Shown here: one piece after another, positions 24,993 to 34,006 of the stretch
How the letters are laid out: each line of letters opens with the position of its first letter
How positions within the stretch are numbered: the first letter of the stretch is position 1
Source: Candidatus Binatia bacterium
GTDB taxonomy: Bacteria; Desulfobacterota; Binatia; UBA12015
Reading direction: 5' to 3'
Assembly (NCBI GenBank): GCA_036563615.1
Contig: DATCMB010000018.1
Location: 186,001 to 250,000 of the forward strand
DNA length: 64,000 nucleotides
Made by a program: the position numbers and the translations under genes
The notes under the pieces: generated by a model
The model's database searches: none
The model's input: the letters and a program-made list of their open reading frames with translations, nothing else
Told to the model about the DNA's origin: nothing

Positions 24993-25541
24993 ATGCGAAG
25001 GACCCTGTTGCTACTGGCGGCGCTCCTCGTGGCGCTTCCCGCGTCCGCCCAGACGGGTGAGGACGCGAGCAAGGCGCCGCAGCCGACGCCGAGGGAGATC
25101 CGTGGGCTCGGCGGTCTCGCGAGCGACCTCGAGGAGGAGGACGCGATCCGCAAGCTCTACGCGCAGTACACCGAGGCGTGGAACCGGCACGACGTGCCCG
25201 CGATGGTCGCCTTCTGGGCGATCGACGGCGACTACATGGAGCCGGACGGCCGCCACGCGAAGGGCCGCGACGAGGTCGCGAAGCTCTTCCAGCAGGAGCA
25301 CCAGACGGCGTTCAAGAACAGCACGCTCGCGCTGACCATCGAGACCGTCTGGTTCATCACCGAGAACGTCGCGATGGTGGACGGCCAGTACGATCTCTCG
25401 GGCGTCGTCGACCTGCAGGGCAAGCAGCTGCCGGTGCGCAAGGGACACCTGACGGCGATCCTGCTGCGCGAGGACGGCACGTGGAAGGTCGCGGCCGGGC
25501 GCGCGATGATCCCGGTGCCGCTCGTGTATCGGGAAGGCTGA
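24993..25541 (+). CDS. Exported SnoaL/DUF4440-like (SgcJ/EcaC family) protein
   Basis: A 182-residue protein. A signal peptide (MRRTLLLLAALLVALPASAQ) precedes a cone-shaped NTF2-like domain: AIRKLYAQYTEAWNRHDVPAMVAFW, then DYMEPDGRHAKGRDEVAKLF and KGHLTAILLREDGTWKVAAGR. The family includes isomerases, hydrolases and ligand-binding proteins; function cannot be assigned. A GAGGAGGGAG Shine-Dalgarno sits just upstream. It follows the DUF1329 gene by 26 bases, so the two probably form an operon of exported proteins. Confidence 0.85.
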   Translation: MRRTLLLLAALLVALPASAQTGEDASKAPQPTPREIRGLGGLASDLEEEDAIRKLYAQYTEAWNRHDVPAMVAFWAIDGDYMEPDGRHAKGRDEVAKLFQQEHQTAFKNSTLALTIETVWFITENVAMVDGQYDLSGVVDLQGKQLPVRKGHLTAILLREDGTWKVAAGRAMIPVPLVYREG

Positions 25542-25613
25542 CGCGCGCGAACGTCGCCGCGCGCGCCGCGCAGCCCCGCGCCGATATACCTTCGCGCCCC
25601 GCGGCGCTACGCT

Positions 25614-27530
25614 GTGCCCGTGCACGAGAAGGATCCGCTCGAACCGAAGGACGCCACCGCCGCGACGCGCGCCGCGAACGCCGCGGTGGCGCAGCGTCTC
25701 GCGCAGACCGACAGCGAAGAGCTCGCGCTCGCCGAGCGCGGGCGCATCGCACCGCCGGCGAGCGCGCAGGTGCAGCACGCGGCGGGCTATCCGGTGTGGA
25801 ACCTCGACGACTACGCGTTCCTCTCCGGGGACGCGCCGCCGACCGTGCACCCGAGCCTGTGGCGGCAGGCGCAGCTCAACACGCGCGCCGGCTTGTTCGA
25901 GGTCGTCGACGGCATCTACCAGGTGCGCGGCCTCGACCTCGCGAACGTCACCTTCGTGCGCGGCGACAGCGGCTGGATCGTGATCGATCCGCTGACCAGC
26001 GAGGAGACCGCTCGCGCCGCGCTCGCGCTCGTCCGCGAGCACCTGGGCGAGCGTCCGGTGCGCGCGGTGATCTACACGCACAGCCACATCGATCACTTCG
26101 GCGGCGTGCGCGGCGTGGTCGACGAAGCCGACGTCGCGGCCGGGCGCGTGCAGATCCTCGCGCCCGCAGGGTTCCTCGAGGCGGCGATCAGCGAGAACGT
26201 CGTCGCGGGCAACGCCATGGCCCGGCGCGCGACCTACATGTACGGCATGCTGCTGCCGCGCGGGCCGCGCGGCCACGTCGACGCGGGGCTGGGCAAGGGC
26301 GTGCCGCTGCTCGCGACCTCGGGTCTGATCCCGCCGACCGAAGAGATCCGCGTGAGCGGCGACGAGCGCACGATCGACGGCGTGCGCATCACCTTCCAGC
26401 TCACGCCGGGCACCGAGGCGCCCGCGGAGATGAACCTGCACTTTCCCGAGCGTCGCGTGCTGTGCATGGCGGAGAACTGCACGGCGACGCTGCACAACGT
26501 GTACACGCCGCGCGGCGCCCAGGTGCGCGACGCGCTCGCCTGGAGCAAGTACATCCAGCAGGCGATCGAGCTCTTCGGCGAGCGCAGCGACGTGGTGTTC
26601 GCGAGCCACCACTGGCCGCGCTGGGGCGCTGCGGAGGTCCGTCGCTTCCTCGAGAAGCAGCGCGACCTCTACCGCTTCCTGCACGACCAGACGATGCGGC
26701 GCGCGAACCGCGGCGAGACCATGCTCGAGATCGCCGAGAATCTGCGTCTTCCCGAGTCGCTCGCCGACGAGCACTTCAACCGCGAGTACTACGGCACCAT
26801 CAATCACAACGTGAAGGCCATCTACCAGCGCTACCTCGGCTGGTTCGACGGCAACCCGGCGAATCTCCACCCGCTGCCGCCGGCCGAGGCCGGGCGACGC
26901 TACGTCGAGCTCGCGGGCGGCCCCGAGGCGCTGCTGCGTGCGGCGCGCGCGAGCTTCGAGGCTGGCGAGTACCGCTGGGTGGCGCAGATCGTGAACCATC
27001 TCGTCTTCGCCGACCCGAGCAACCAGGAGGCGCGCGCCCTGCAGGCCGACGCGCTCGAGCAGCTCGGCTACCAGGCGGAGTCCGCGGCGTGGCGCGATTT
27101 CTACTTGACGGCGGCGCAGGAGCTGCGCCGCGGCGTCCCGGCGCTCGGCCGCAACGCCATGGGTGGCGACGTCGCGCGCGCGATGACGGTCGAGATGCTG
27201 ATCGACTACCTCGGCGTCCGGCTCGACGCGGACGCGCTCGGCGGACGGCGCATCGAGCTCACGCTCGACGTCACCGACCGCGGCGAGGTGCACGCGGTCG
27301 GCGTGCAGGACGGCGCGCTGCACCACTCGCCCGGCAGGCGCGCCGACGCTCCCGATGCGACGCTGTCCTTGACGCACGAGGCGCTGGTCGCGCTGGTGGT
27401 CGGCTCCGCCTCGCTCGCCGAGCTCGAGACGCGCGGCGCGCTCGCCGTCGCAGGTGATCGCGAAGCGGTCGAGGCGCTGCTCGGGGCGCTCGACACGTTC
27501 ACGCTCGGCTTCGCGATCGCGGAGCCGTGA
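25614..27530 (+). CDS. SdsA-type alkyl sulfatase (MBL fold)
   Basis: A 638-residue class III alkylsulfatase homologue. The N-terminal MBL domain has THSHIDHFGGVRG near residue 160, MAENCTATLHNVYTPRGAQ, and HHWPRWGA near residue 330. A helical dimerisation domain follows (AEAGRRYVELAGG), then a C-terminal SCP2-like lipid-binding domain (residues about 510-638). Such enzymes hydrolyse primary or secondary alkyl sulfates to alcohol and sulfate. No signal peptide is seen, unlike the secreted Pseudomonas enzyme, so it should act in the cytosol. The start is GTG 25614. The CoA-transferase gene follows 10 bases later, with GGAGG between them. Confidence 0.9.
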   Translation: MPVHEKDPLEPKDATAATRAANAAVAQRLAQTDSEELALAERGRIAPPASAQVQHAAGYPVWNLDDYAFLSGDAPPTVHPSLWRQAQLNTRAGLFEVVDGIYQVRGLDLANVTFVRGDSGWIVIDPLTSEETARAALALVREHLGERPVRAVIYTHSHIDHFGGVRGVVDEADVAAGRVQILAPAGFLEAAISENVVAGNAMARRATYMYGMLLPRGPRGHVDAGLGKGVPLLATSGLIPPTEEIRVSGDERTIDGVRITFQLTPGTEAPAEMNLHFPERRVLCMAENCTATLHNVYTPRGAQVRDALAWSKYIQQAIELFGERSDVVFASHHWPRWGAAEVRRFLEKQRDLYRFLHDQTMRRANRGETMLEIAENLRLPESLADEHFNREYYGTINHNVKAIYQRYLGWFDGNPANLHPLPPAEAGRRYVELAGGPEALLRAARASFEAGEYRWVAQIVNHLVFADPSNQEARALQADALEQLGYQAESAAWRDFYLTAAQELRRGVPALGRNAMGGDVARAMTVEMLIDYLGVRLDADALGGRRIELTLDVTDRGEVHAVGVQDGALHHSPGRRADAPDATLSLTHEALVALVVGSASLAELETRGALAVAGDREAVEALLGALDTFTLGFAIAEP

Positions 27531-27540
27531 GGAGGACGCG

Positions 27541-30054
27541 GTGACGGCCGACGAAGCGGGACGCGAGAGCGCGGCGCACGGCGCTCGACCCACGGCAGCG
27601 CCGACGAGCGGCGGCGCGGGCGCGCTCGACGGCGTGCGGGTGCTCGATCTGACCGATCTGTCCGGTGCCTTGTGCGCGCGCCTGCTCGGCGACTTCGGGG
27701 CCGACGTGGTGCGCGTCGAGCCGCCGCACGGCGCACAGGTGCGTCGCCTCGGCCGCAGCGCGGGCGACGCTTCGGTCGACGCGCCGGCGGACGGCGACAG
27801 CGACGCGCACCGCTTCTTCAACGCCAACAAGCGCGGCGTGGCGATCGACGTCGCGAGCAGCGCCGGCCGCGAGCGGCTCAGAGAGCTCGTCGCCGCCGCG
27901 GACGTCGTCGTCGCCGGATCGCCGCCCGATCTGCTGCGCGCGGCGGAGCTCGATCGGGAGACCCTGCTGCGCCGCCATCCGCGCCTCGTGCTGGTCGACG
28001 TCACGCCGTTCGGCGGCAGCGGGCCGCGCGCGAGCTGGCGCGGCTCGGATCTCGTGTGCACCGCGCGCAGCGGAATGACCTACGTCAACGGCCACCCCGA
28101 CCAGCCGCCGCTCGCGCCGTTCGGGCTGGCGGCGTACACCAGCGCGGCCGTGTACGGCGCGATCGGCGCGCTCTGCGCGCTGCGCGCGCGCGAGCGCCGC
28201 GGACGCGGTGGCCTGGTCGACGTCGCCATCGTGCAGGCGACCGCGGGCGCGGTCGAGCACGTCACCGGCTTCTACCGTCAGAACGGCGAGGTCGAGCGTC
28301 GACGCGGCACGCTGCACTGGAGCCGCTACTTCCGCATCGGACGCTGCGCCGACGGCTGGGTGCTGCACACGACGATGGGCGACTGGACGACGCTCGCCGA
28401 GTGGGTGGCGAGCGACGGCGAGGCCTGGGACCTGCGCGACCCGCGCTGGGAGGAGCCCGTCCATCGCAAGGAAGGCGCCGAGCACCTGTTCGACTGCCTC
28501 GACGCCTGGGCGCGTCGGCACCGCGTCGAGGATCTGATGGAGCAGGCGCACCTGCGCCGGCTGCCGTACGCCGCCGTGCGCGACCCACGACGGATCGCGG
28601 ACGACGAGCAGCTCCGCGCGCGCGGCTTCCCGGCGACGCTCACGACCGAGGACGGGCGCACCGCCGTGCTGCCCGGGCCGCCGGTGCTGCTCTCGGCGTC
28701 GCCGTGGCGTTTTCGTCGTCCGGCGCCGCGGCTCGGCGAGCACGACGACGAGGTGGCGCGCGATCCGGCGTGGCGCACGGCTCCGACGAGCGCGCTCGAG
28801 CCTCGCGATCTCGGCGCGCAGGCCGCCGCTCCAGCGAAAGACGGCGCACGCGTCCTCGACGACGTCCTCGTGCTCGACTTCACCTGGGTGGTCGCGGGGC
28901 CCGTCGCGACGCGGATCCTCGCCGATCAAGGCGCGCGCGTGATCAAGATCGAGCGGCGCGACGCGACGGACTTCGGCAACCGGCGCGGCGGGCTCACCGG
29001 CAACCTGAACCGCGGCAAGCAGAGCGTCGTGCTGAACCTCGCGCACCCGCGCGGGCTCGAGCTGGCGCGCGACCTCGCCCGGCGCGCCGACGTGGTGATC
29101 GACAACTTCTCGCCGCGCGTCATGCGCAACTGGGGGCTCGACGACGAGGGCCTGCGCGCGCTCAACCCGCGCGTGATCGCCGTGTCCATGTCCGGCTTTG
29201 GCTTGACGGGTCCGTGGCGCGACAACGTGAGCTACGGCCCGACGCTGCAAGCGCTGGTCGGCTTTCCGTACTTGATGCGCCATCCGGGCGGCGACCCGGC
29301 CGGGTGGGGCTACTCCTGGTCGGACATGCTCGGCGGCATGATGGGAGCGCTCGCGACGCTGGTCGCGCTGCGCCACCGCGATCGCACCGGCGAGGGGCAG
29401 CTCGTCGACCTCGGCCAGTACGGCAACCTGGCGTCGTTCCTCGGTCCGGAGAGCCTCGCGCTGCTGCGCGGCGAGGAGGTCGCGCCGCCGGGCAACGCGT
29501 CGCAGGAGGGCCCCGCCGTGCCGCACGGCCTCTACCGCTGCGCGCCCGAGCCCGACGGCCGCGGCGGCGTCGACGACGACCGCTGGATCGCGATCGCCGT
29601 GCTCGCCGACGACGCGTGGCGCGCGCTCGCGCGCGTGCTGGCGGCGGACGGCGAGACCTGGGCCGCGGCGCGCGAGCTCGAGACGCTCGCCGGACGTCTC
29701 GCGGCGCGCGAGGCGATCGATCGCGCGCTCGAGCGCTGGACGCGCACGCAGCGCGCCGCCGACGTCGAGCAGAGGCTGCAGGACGCGGGCGTTGCCGCGG
29801 GCCTGGTCGCGAACGGCGCCGACCTCGCGGCCGACCCGCAGCTCGCACACCGCGGCTACTTCGCGACCGTCGATGTCCCCGGGGAAGCGCCCGCGACCTT
29901 CGATGGCGTGCCGTTCGTGTCGAGCGTCATGCCGGGGCGCGTCAGCGGGCCCGGGCCGCTGCTCGGCGAGCACACCGACCTCGTGCTGCGCGATCTGCTA
30001 GGGATCGATCCGGCGGACATCGCCGCCCTACGAGCGGAAGGAGCGATCGGGTGA
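27541..30054 (+). CDS. Tandem CaiB/BaiF CoA-transferase, N-terminal half apparently inactive
   Basis: An 837-residue head-to-tail fusion of two class III CoA-transferase domains. The first (about 28-420) opens with GVRVLDLTDLSGALCARLLGDFGADVVRVE; the second (about 437-837) opens with VLVLDFTWVVAGPVATRILADQGARVIKIE. At the nucleophile position the second half has Asp595 (YSWSDMLGG), whereas the first has alanine (FGLAAYTSA, near 198). Only the C-terminal half should therefore form the acyl-aspartyl intermediate. Class III enzymes are interlocked dimers, so the dead half may act as a built-in partner. GGAGG precedes GTG 27541. The purM start overlaps its stop (GTGA). The acyl substrate is unknown. 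Confidence 0.9.
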   Translation: MTADEAGRESAAHGARPTAAPTSGGAGALDGVRVLDLTDLSGALCARLLGDFGADVVRVEPPHGAQVRRLGRSAGDASVDAPADGDSDAHRFFNANKRGVAIDVASSAGRERLRELVAAADVVVAGSPPDLLRAAELDRETLLRRHPRLVLVDVTPFGGSGPRASWRGSDLVCTARSGMTYVNGHPDQPPLAPFGLAAYTSAAVYGAIGALCALRARERRGRGGLVDVAIVQATAGAVEHVTGFYRQNGEVERRRGTLHWSRYFRIGRCADGWVLHTTMGDWTTLAEWVASDGEAWDLRDPRWEEPVHRKEGAEHLFDCLDAWARRHRVEDLMEQAHLRRLPYAAVRDPRRIADDEQLRARGFPATLTTEDGRTAVLPGPPVLLSASPWRFRRPAPRLGEHDDEVARDPAWRTAPTSALEPRDLGAQAAAPAKDGARVLDDVLVLDFTWVVAGPVATRILADQGARVIKIERRDATDFGNRRGGLTGNLNRGKQSVVLNLAHPRGLELARDLARRADVVIDNFSPRVMRNWGLDDEGLRALNPRVIAVSMSGFGLTGPWRDNVSYGPTLQALVGFPYLMRHPGGDPAGWGYSWSDMLGGMMGALATLVALRHRDRTGEGQLVDLGQYGNLASFLGPESLALLRGEEVAPPGNASQEGPAVPHGLYRCAPEPDGRGGVDDDRWIAIAVLADDAWRALARVLAADGETWAAARELETLAGRLAAREAIDRALERWTRTQRAADVEQRLQDAGVAAGLVANGADLAADPQLAHRGYFATVDVPGEAPATFDGVPFVSSVMPGRVSGPGPLLGEHTDLVLRDLLGIDPADIAALRAEGAIG

Positions 30055-31193
30055 GCGCGGGACGTGGCGACGGAGACGCAGGCACGACGAGCAAGGGAGC
30101 GACCTACGCGGAGACGGGCGTCGACGTGCTCGGGCTCGAGCCGGGGCTCGGGCGGCTGGTCTCGCGTCTCGCCGCGACCAACGACTTTCCGCGACGCGGG
30201 CGACCCGTCCTGCCGAACGGCTTCTTCGCCAACGTGCTCGACCTCGGCACCGGGCAGGGGCTCGCGATCAGCACCGACGGCGTCGGCACGAAGCTGCTGG
30301 TCGCGCTAGCGCTGCGGCGCTTCGACACGATCGGCATCGACCTGATCGCGATGAACGTGAACGACGTGCTGTGCGTCGGCGCGGAGCCGATCGCGCTCGT
30401 CGACTACGTCGCGGTGTCGTCGACCGATCCCGTGCTGCTCGAGCAGCTCTCGCTCGGCCTGGTCGAGGGCGCGCGTCAAGCACGGATCAGCATCCCGGGC
30501 GGCGAGATCGCGCAGGTGCGCGAGCTCCTGCGTTCGCATCCACCGGACGGCCGCGAAGGTTTCGACGTGGTCGCGACCGCGGTCGGCCTCGTGCCGCTCG
30601 ACCGCATCATCGTCGGACGCGACGTCGTGCCGGGCGACGTCGTGCTCGGGCTGCCGTCGTCGGGCATCCACTCGAATGGCTTGACGCTCGCTCGGCGGGT
30701 GCTCGGCGGCGAGCACGGCGAGCGCTACGACGAGCGCCCCGACGCCCTCGGCGGGCGCACGATCGGCGAGGAGCTGCTCGTGCCGACGCGCATCTACGTG
30801 CGCGAGGTGATGGCGCTGCTCGACGCCGGCGTCGGCGTGAAGGCGCTCGCGCACATCACGGGCGACGGCCTGCTGAACCTGCTGCGCATCGCGGCGCGCG
30901 ACGTCGGCTTCGTCCTCGACACGCTACCCGAGCCGCAGCCGGTGTTCCGGCTGATCGCGGAGCGCGGCGGTGTGGCGCCGGCGGAGATGTACACGACCTT
31001 CAACATGGGCGTCGGGTTCTGCGTCGTGGTCGCGGAGCGCGAGGCCGAGCGTGCGCTCGGCCTGCTGCGCGAGCTTGAGCCCGGTGCGACGGTGCTCGGG
31101 CGCGCGGTCGCGGACCGCGAGCGCAAGCTCGTCCTGCCGCAGCCGGGTCTCGTCGGCACCGGGAAGACGTTTCAACCGCTCGCAAAAGCGTGA
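30051..31193 (+). CDS. purM: Phosphoribosylformylglycinamidine cyclo-ligase (AIR synthetase, PurM family)
   Basis: A 380-residue PurM-fold protein. TYAETGVDVLG opens the domain, ISTDGVGTKLLVAL is the glycine-rich ATP/substrate segment, IGIDLIAMNVNDVL follows, and GLPSSGIHSNGLTLARR is the C-domain signature. It closes FGAM to aminoimidazole ribotide in purine synthesis. The second conserved block reads IPGGEIAQVREL instead of the usual GGETAEMPG, so this is a divergent branch and a related AIR-synthase-like role is possible. The GTG start overlaps the CoA-transferase stop, an unusual companion for a purine gene. A strong terminator hairpin follows. Confidence 0.85.
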   Translation: MSAGRGDGDAGTTSKGATYAETGVDVLGLEPGLGRLVSRLAATNDFPRRGRPVLPNGFFANVLDLGTGQGLAISTDGVGTKLLVALALRRFDTIGIDLIAMNVNDVLCVGAEPIALVDYVAVSSTDPVLLEQLSLGLVEGARQARISIPGGEIAQVRELLRSHPPDGREGFDVVATAVGLVPLDRIIVGRDVVPGDVVLGLPSSGIHSNGLTLARRVLGGEHGERYDERPDALGGRTIGEELLVPTRIYVREVMALLDAGVGVKALAHITGDGLLNLLRIAARDVGFVLDTLPEPQPVFRLIAERGGVAPAEMYTTFNMGVGFCVVVAEREAERALGLLRELEPGATVLGRAVADRERKLVLPQPGLVGTGKTFQPLAKA

Positions 31194-31214
31194 ACCGGCG
31201 CTGACAGCGCGTGT

Positions 31215-31248
31215 CGCACGCCGTTGACCGCGGCGTGCGTGCGTTTTG
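31215..31248 (+). terminator. Intrinsic-type terminator after purM
   Basis: CGCACGCCG (31215-31223) and CGGCGTGCG (31231-31239) form a perfect 9-base stem with loop TTGACCG, followed within five bases by GTTTTG. It lies 22 bases after the purM stop and is the best-formed terminator in the window. Confidence 0.65.
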
Positions 31249-31353
31249 CGCGGTTGCGACGAGCGACGGACCGACGCTCTCCGCTCTCGCCGCGCGCGAG
31301 GGGCGCTCGAGGCCCGTCCCGCGCGCTCTTTCGCGTCCTTGCCGGGACGCTGC

Positions 31354-31647
31354 TCAGGCAGAGCGCAAGCTTCGCGTCGGTTGCGCCTGAGCGGAATGCA
31401 GCTTGCTCGCCACCAGCCGGCGGCTGTCGCGCGCGGGGAGGGCGAGCGCCTGCTCGAGATCGCGCGCGACGTCGTCGGGATTCTCGCCGAGGCAGTGCAA
31501 CCTGTGCTCGGCCAGCGCGTGAATGAGCCGGAGCGGGATGGTGAGTCGTCCTTCGTTGAAGCCGACGCGGTACGCGATCATCCAGACGACGGCGACGAGC
31601 GCCGCGACGGCGCAGACGATCAAGCAAATGACGCTCGCGGAAAGCAC
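31354..31647 (-). CDS. Small single-pass membrane protein, unknown
   Basis: A 97-residue frame beginning MLSASVICLIVCAVAALVAV. The first 30 residues form a clear transmembrane helix with N-terminus out or a non-cleaved anchor. A short cytoplasmic-type helix follows (LTIPLRLIHALAEHRLHCLG) and then a polar tail. High GC at third positions supports coding. It is divergent from the sigma-factor gene. No family recognised; it could be a small regulator of that system, but nothing shows it. Confidence 0.5.
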   Translation of the reverse strand: MLSASVICLIVCAVAALVAVVWMIAYRVGFNEGRLTIPLRLIHALAEHRLHCLGENPDDVARDLEQALALPARDSRRLVASKLHSAQAQPTRSLRSA

Positions 31648-31743
31648 GATGTCAGATACAGACGCTGGGGCGCGTCAATCCTGTCGCCCATGGCACCGAA
31701 CCTTGCCCTTTGCCTTGAGGGGCCGTACAAGGCCTTACCGGCC

Positions 31744-32418
31744 ATGAGCGGTTTTCCGTCCGGTGCCGATCGGGTCGCGAGCCTTCCACCTGCGCAGAGC
31801 CCCGAAGGCGTGGACGCGACCACCGAGCTGCTGCAGGGGTGCATACGCGGTGACGTGGAGGCTCGTCGGCGGCTCGTGGCCGAGTACTCCGGAATCGTCT
31901 CGTACGGCGTCTCCGTAATTTTTCAGCAGTTCGGTCGTCCATCTAGGAAAGAGGAGATCGAGGACATCTGCCAGGACGTCTTCCTGGCGCTGTTCGACCA
32001 AGACGCTCGCAAGCTGCGCCAGTACCAGGGAAGGAACGGATGCTCCCTTGCGAGCTGGCTCAGGGTGGTGGCGAATCGGCTGACCATCGATCGATTGCGG
32101 CGCGAGGGTCGAACGGTCTCACTGGACGATCCTAACAACATCGAGAGTTGGCGGCTCCGGGAGGTGCAACCCGACGCGAAGCCGGGTCCCGAGCCGCAGG
32201 TAGAGGCAGCGCAGCGTGCGGCGCGGGTGCGCGAGCTGATCGCGCAACTGCCGCCGAAAGATCAGCTTTTCGTGCAGCTATTTTACTTCCAGGGCCTACC
32301 GATCGAGGAGGTCGCGAACACGATCGGGATCACGACCAACGCGGCCTACGTGCGCAAGATGCGTCTGCACGAGAAGCTGCGTCGCCTGATCGCGGAGAAG
32401 TTCGAGGGTAGGCTCTGA
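31744..32418 (+). CDS. ECF-like RNA polymerase sigma-70 family factor
   Basis: A 224-residue sigma factor with region 2 (LVAEYSGIVSY, EEIEDICQDVFLALFDQD, then SLASWLRVVANRLTIDRLRRE) and region 4 (LPPKDQLFVQLFYFQGLPIEEVANTIGITTNAAYVRK). Region 3 is absent, so it is of the extracytoplasmic-function type. Two in-frame ATGs exist (31690 and 31744); the second is chosen because codon use between them is atypical, though neither has a clear Shine-Dalgarno. The next gene starts in a TGATG overlap and encodes its likely anti-sigma factor, so the two are made together. The regulon is unknown. Confidence 0.88.
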   Translation: MSGFPSGADRVASLPPAQSPEGVDATTELLQGCIRGDVEARRRLVAEYSGIVSYGVSVIFQQFGRPSRKEEIEDICQDVFLALFDQDARKLRQYQGRNGCSLASWLRVVANRLTIDRLRREGRTVSLDDPNNIESWRLREVQPDAKPGPEPQVEAAQRAARVRELIAQLPPKDQLFVQLFYFQGLPIEEVANTIGITTNAAYVRKMRLHEKLRRLIAEKFEGRL

Positions 32419-33980
32419 TGCGGCATCGGGTCGACTTGGAAGAGCAGCGGGTGCGCGCGGTGGTCCGCGAGGCCATGCGCGACCTCATGCTCTACGGCAC
32501 CCCCGACGAGCAGGTCGCGGACGCCGCGCAGTCGACTTCGCATCCCTCCGAGTACACCTTCGCGAGCTACATCGAAGGCAACCTCAGCAGCACCGCCGAG
32601 GAGAACTTCGAGCGCCACGTCGCCTTCTGTCCGAACTGCGCGCAGGAGCTGGTGCTCGCGCGTCGCGCCGGCGTCGGACGCGAGGAGCGCTCGACGCATC
32701 GCGTCTGGAAGATCGCGGCGAGCATCGCGCTCATCTTCGGTGGCCTGATCTCCGCGCTGCTCGGGGCGCGCACCGTCGGCGAGCGGCTCGAGACCGCGGC
32801 GATCGAGCGCTTCGAGTCGGCGCTCGGCGGCAAGGCCAAGGTCGAGAGCGTCGCGCTGACCTTCGAGGGCGGTCCGGGTGTCGAGCTCAGCGGGCTCGTG
32901 GTCAACGACCCGCAGGGCAGCGAGCCGCTGCTCACCAGCGCGTCGGCGCAGTTCACGGTCGACATCGGCGCGCTCATGCGCGGCGACCTCGAGGGCGTGC
33001 TGCAGCTCGATCAGCCGGTGATCAACATCGTGCGCGACGCTTCGGGGCGCGTGAACATCGACGCGCTCTTGCCGCGCTCGGTCGGCGCCGAAGACATCTT
33101 CGCCATCGCGAGCGAGCGCGCGGTGCACCGCGTCCAGATCGCGGGCGGCACCGTCCGCGTCATCGACCGCGCCGGCGCGACGCCGCGCGAGATCCGCATG
33201 GCGTCGGTCGACGCCGAGCTGCGCGGCTTCGGCGAGGGCACGCCCGTCCACCTCGACGCCAAGGCGGGCTTCGAGTCGACCAAGCACAACGTCAGCGTGT
33301 CGGGCGACGTCGGACCGTGGGGGCGCGGCGAGACGCCGAACTACAAGCTCGATCGCGTCGCGCTGAGCTCCGTGCCGCTGCGCGCTTTTCCGGCAGTCGG
33401 CGCCGTCATGGGCGGCGGGCTCAGCTTCGACGGCAAGCTCGCGACCGCGGGCGAGACCTGGAACGAGATCACCGGCCGCGTCTCGGGCAGCGGCGAGATG
33501 AGCATCGTGTCGGGCGCGATCGCCGGGCACAACTTCGTCGCGGACGTCGTCGGGCCGCTGCTGGGCGACCAGGAGCCGCCGTCGCGCCTGGGGGGTCTGT
33601 TCACCGCGACGTCGACGTCGTTCGACGAGATTCGCAGCCCGGTGACGCTCGCCGAGTCGCGCCTGCACGCCAACGAGCTGCATCTCGCGGGCAACGGCTA
33701 CGAGGTCCTCGGCAAGGGCTCGATCGACCTGAACGGGACGGTCGCCTTCACCGGACACCTGCGGGTGTCGCCCGAGGTCACCCGCGAGGTGATCGCGCTC
33801 GCGCCGCTCGCGGGCGCGCTGGTCACCGAGCGCGGCGAGATCTCGGTGCCGTTCTCGGTGTCGGGCACCTGGCCCGACGTGCAGACCACGGTCGATGTCG
33901 AGCGCTTCGCGAAGGAGTCGGTGCTGCGGCGCTGGCTCGCGTGGGCCTGGTTCAAGCTGCCGCGTCCCCTTCTCGGCTAG
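32418..33980 (+). CDS. Transmembrane anti-sigma factor fused to an AsmA-like extracytoplasmic domain
   Basis: A 520-residue protein. Residues 45-85 hold a zinc-finger anti-sigma motif (His67, Cys71, Cys74 in ERHVAFCPNCAQELVLA). One TM helix follows at about 97-116 (AASIALIFGGLISALLGA). Residues 130-520 are a long beta-rich domain resembling AsmA/YhdP-type repeats: VESVALTFEGGPGVELSGLVV, LDQPVINIVRDASGRVNIDALL, then GSIDLNGTVAFTGHLRVSP. AsmA-like proteins are linked to phospholipid transport between membranes. The pairing with a sigma gene through a TGATG overlap suggests envelope-lipid state is sensed and relayed to transcription. This fusion is not one I recognise from characterised anti-sigma factors. 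Confidence 0.8.
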   Translation: MRHRVDLEEQRVRAVVREAMRDLMLYGTPDEQVADAAQSTSHPSEYTFASYIEGNLSSTAEENFERHVAFCPNCAQELVLARRAGVGREERSTHRVWKIAASIALIFGGLISALLGARTVGERLETAAIERFESALGGKAKVESVALTFEGGPGVELSGLVVNDPQGSEPLLTSASAQFTVDIGALMRGDLEGVLQLDQPVINIVRDASGRVNIDALLPRSVGAEDIFAIASERAVHRVQIAGGTVRVIDRAGATPREIRMASVDAELRGFGEGTPVHLDAKAGFESTKHNVSVSGDVGPWGRGETPNYKLDRVALSSVPLRAFPAVGAVMGGGLSFDGKLATAGETWNEITGRVSGSGEMSIVSGAIAGHNFVADVVGPLLGDQEPPSRLGGLFTATSTSFDEIRSPVTLAESRLHANELHLAGNGYEVLGKGSIDLNGTVAFTGHLRVSPEVTREVIALAPLAGALVTERGEISVPFSVSGTWPDVQTTVDVERFAKESVLRRWLAWAWFKLPRPLLG

Positions 33981-34006
33981 CGCGTTTTCCCTTAAGGTCC
34001 GCCGCC

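Noticed and set aside
27499-31193. Very long alternative frames (over 800 codons) across the tandem CoA-transferase, on both strands
   Set aside because: They lack any recognisable motif, are extremely Arg/Ala-rich, and conflict with the two CaiB domains and PurM.
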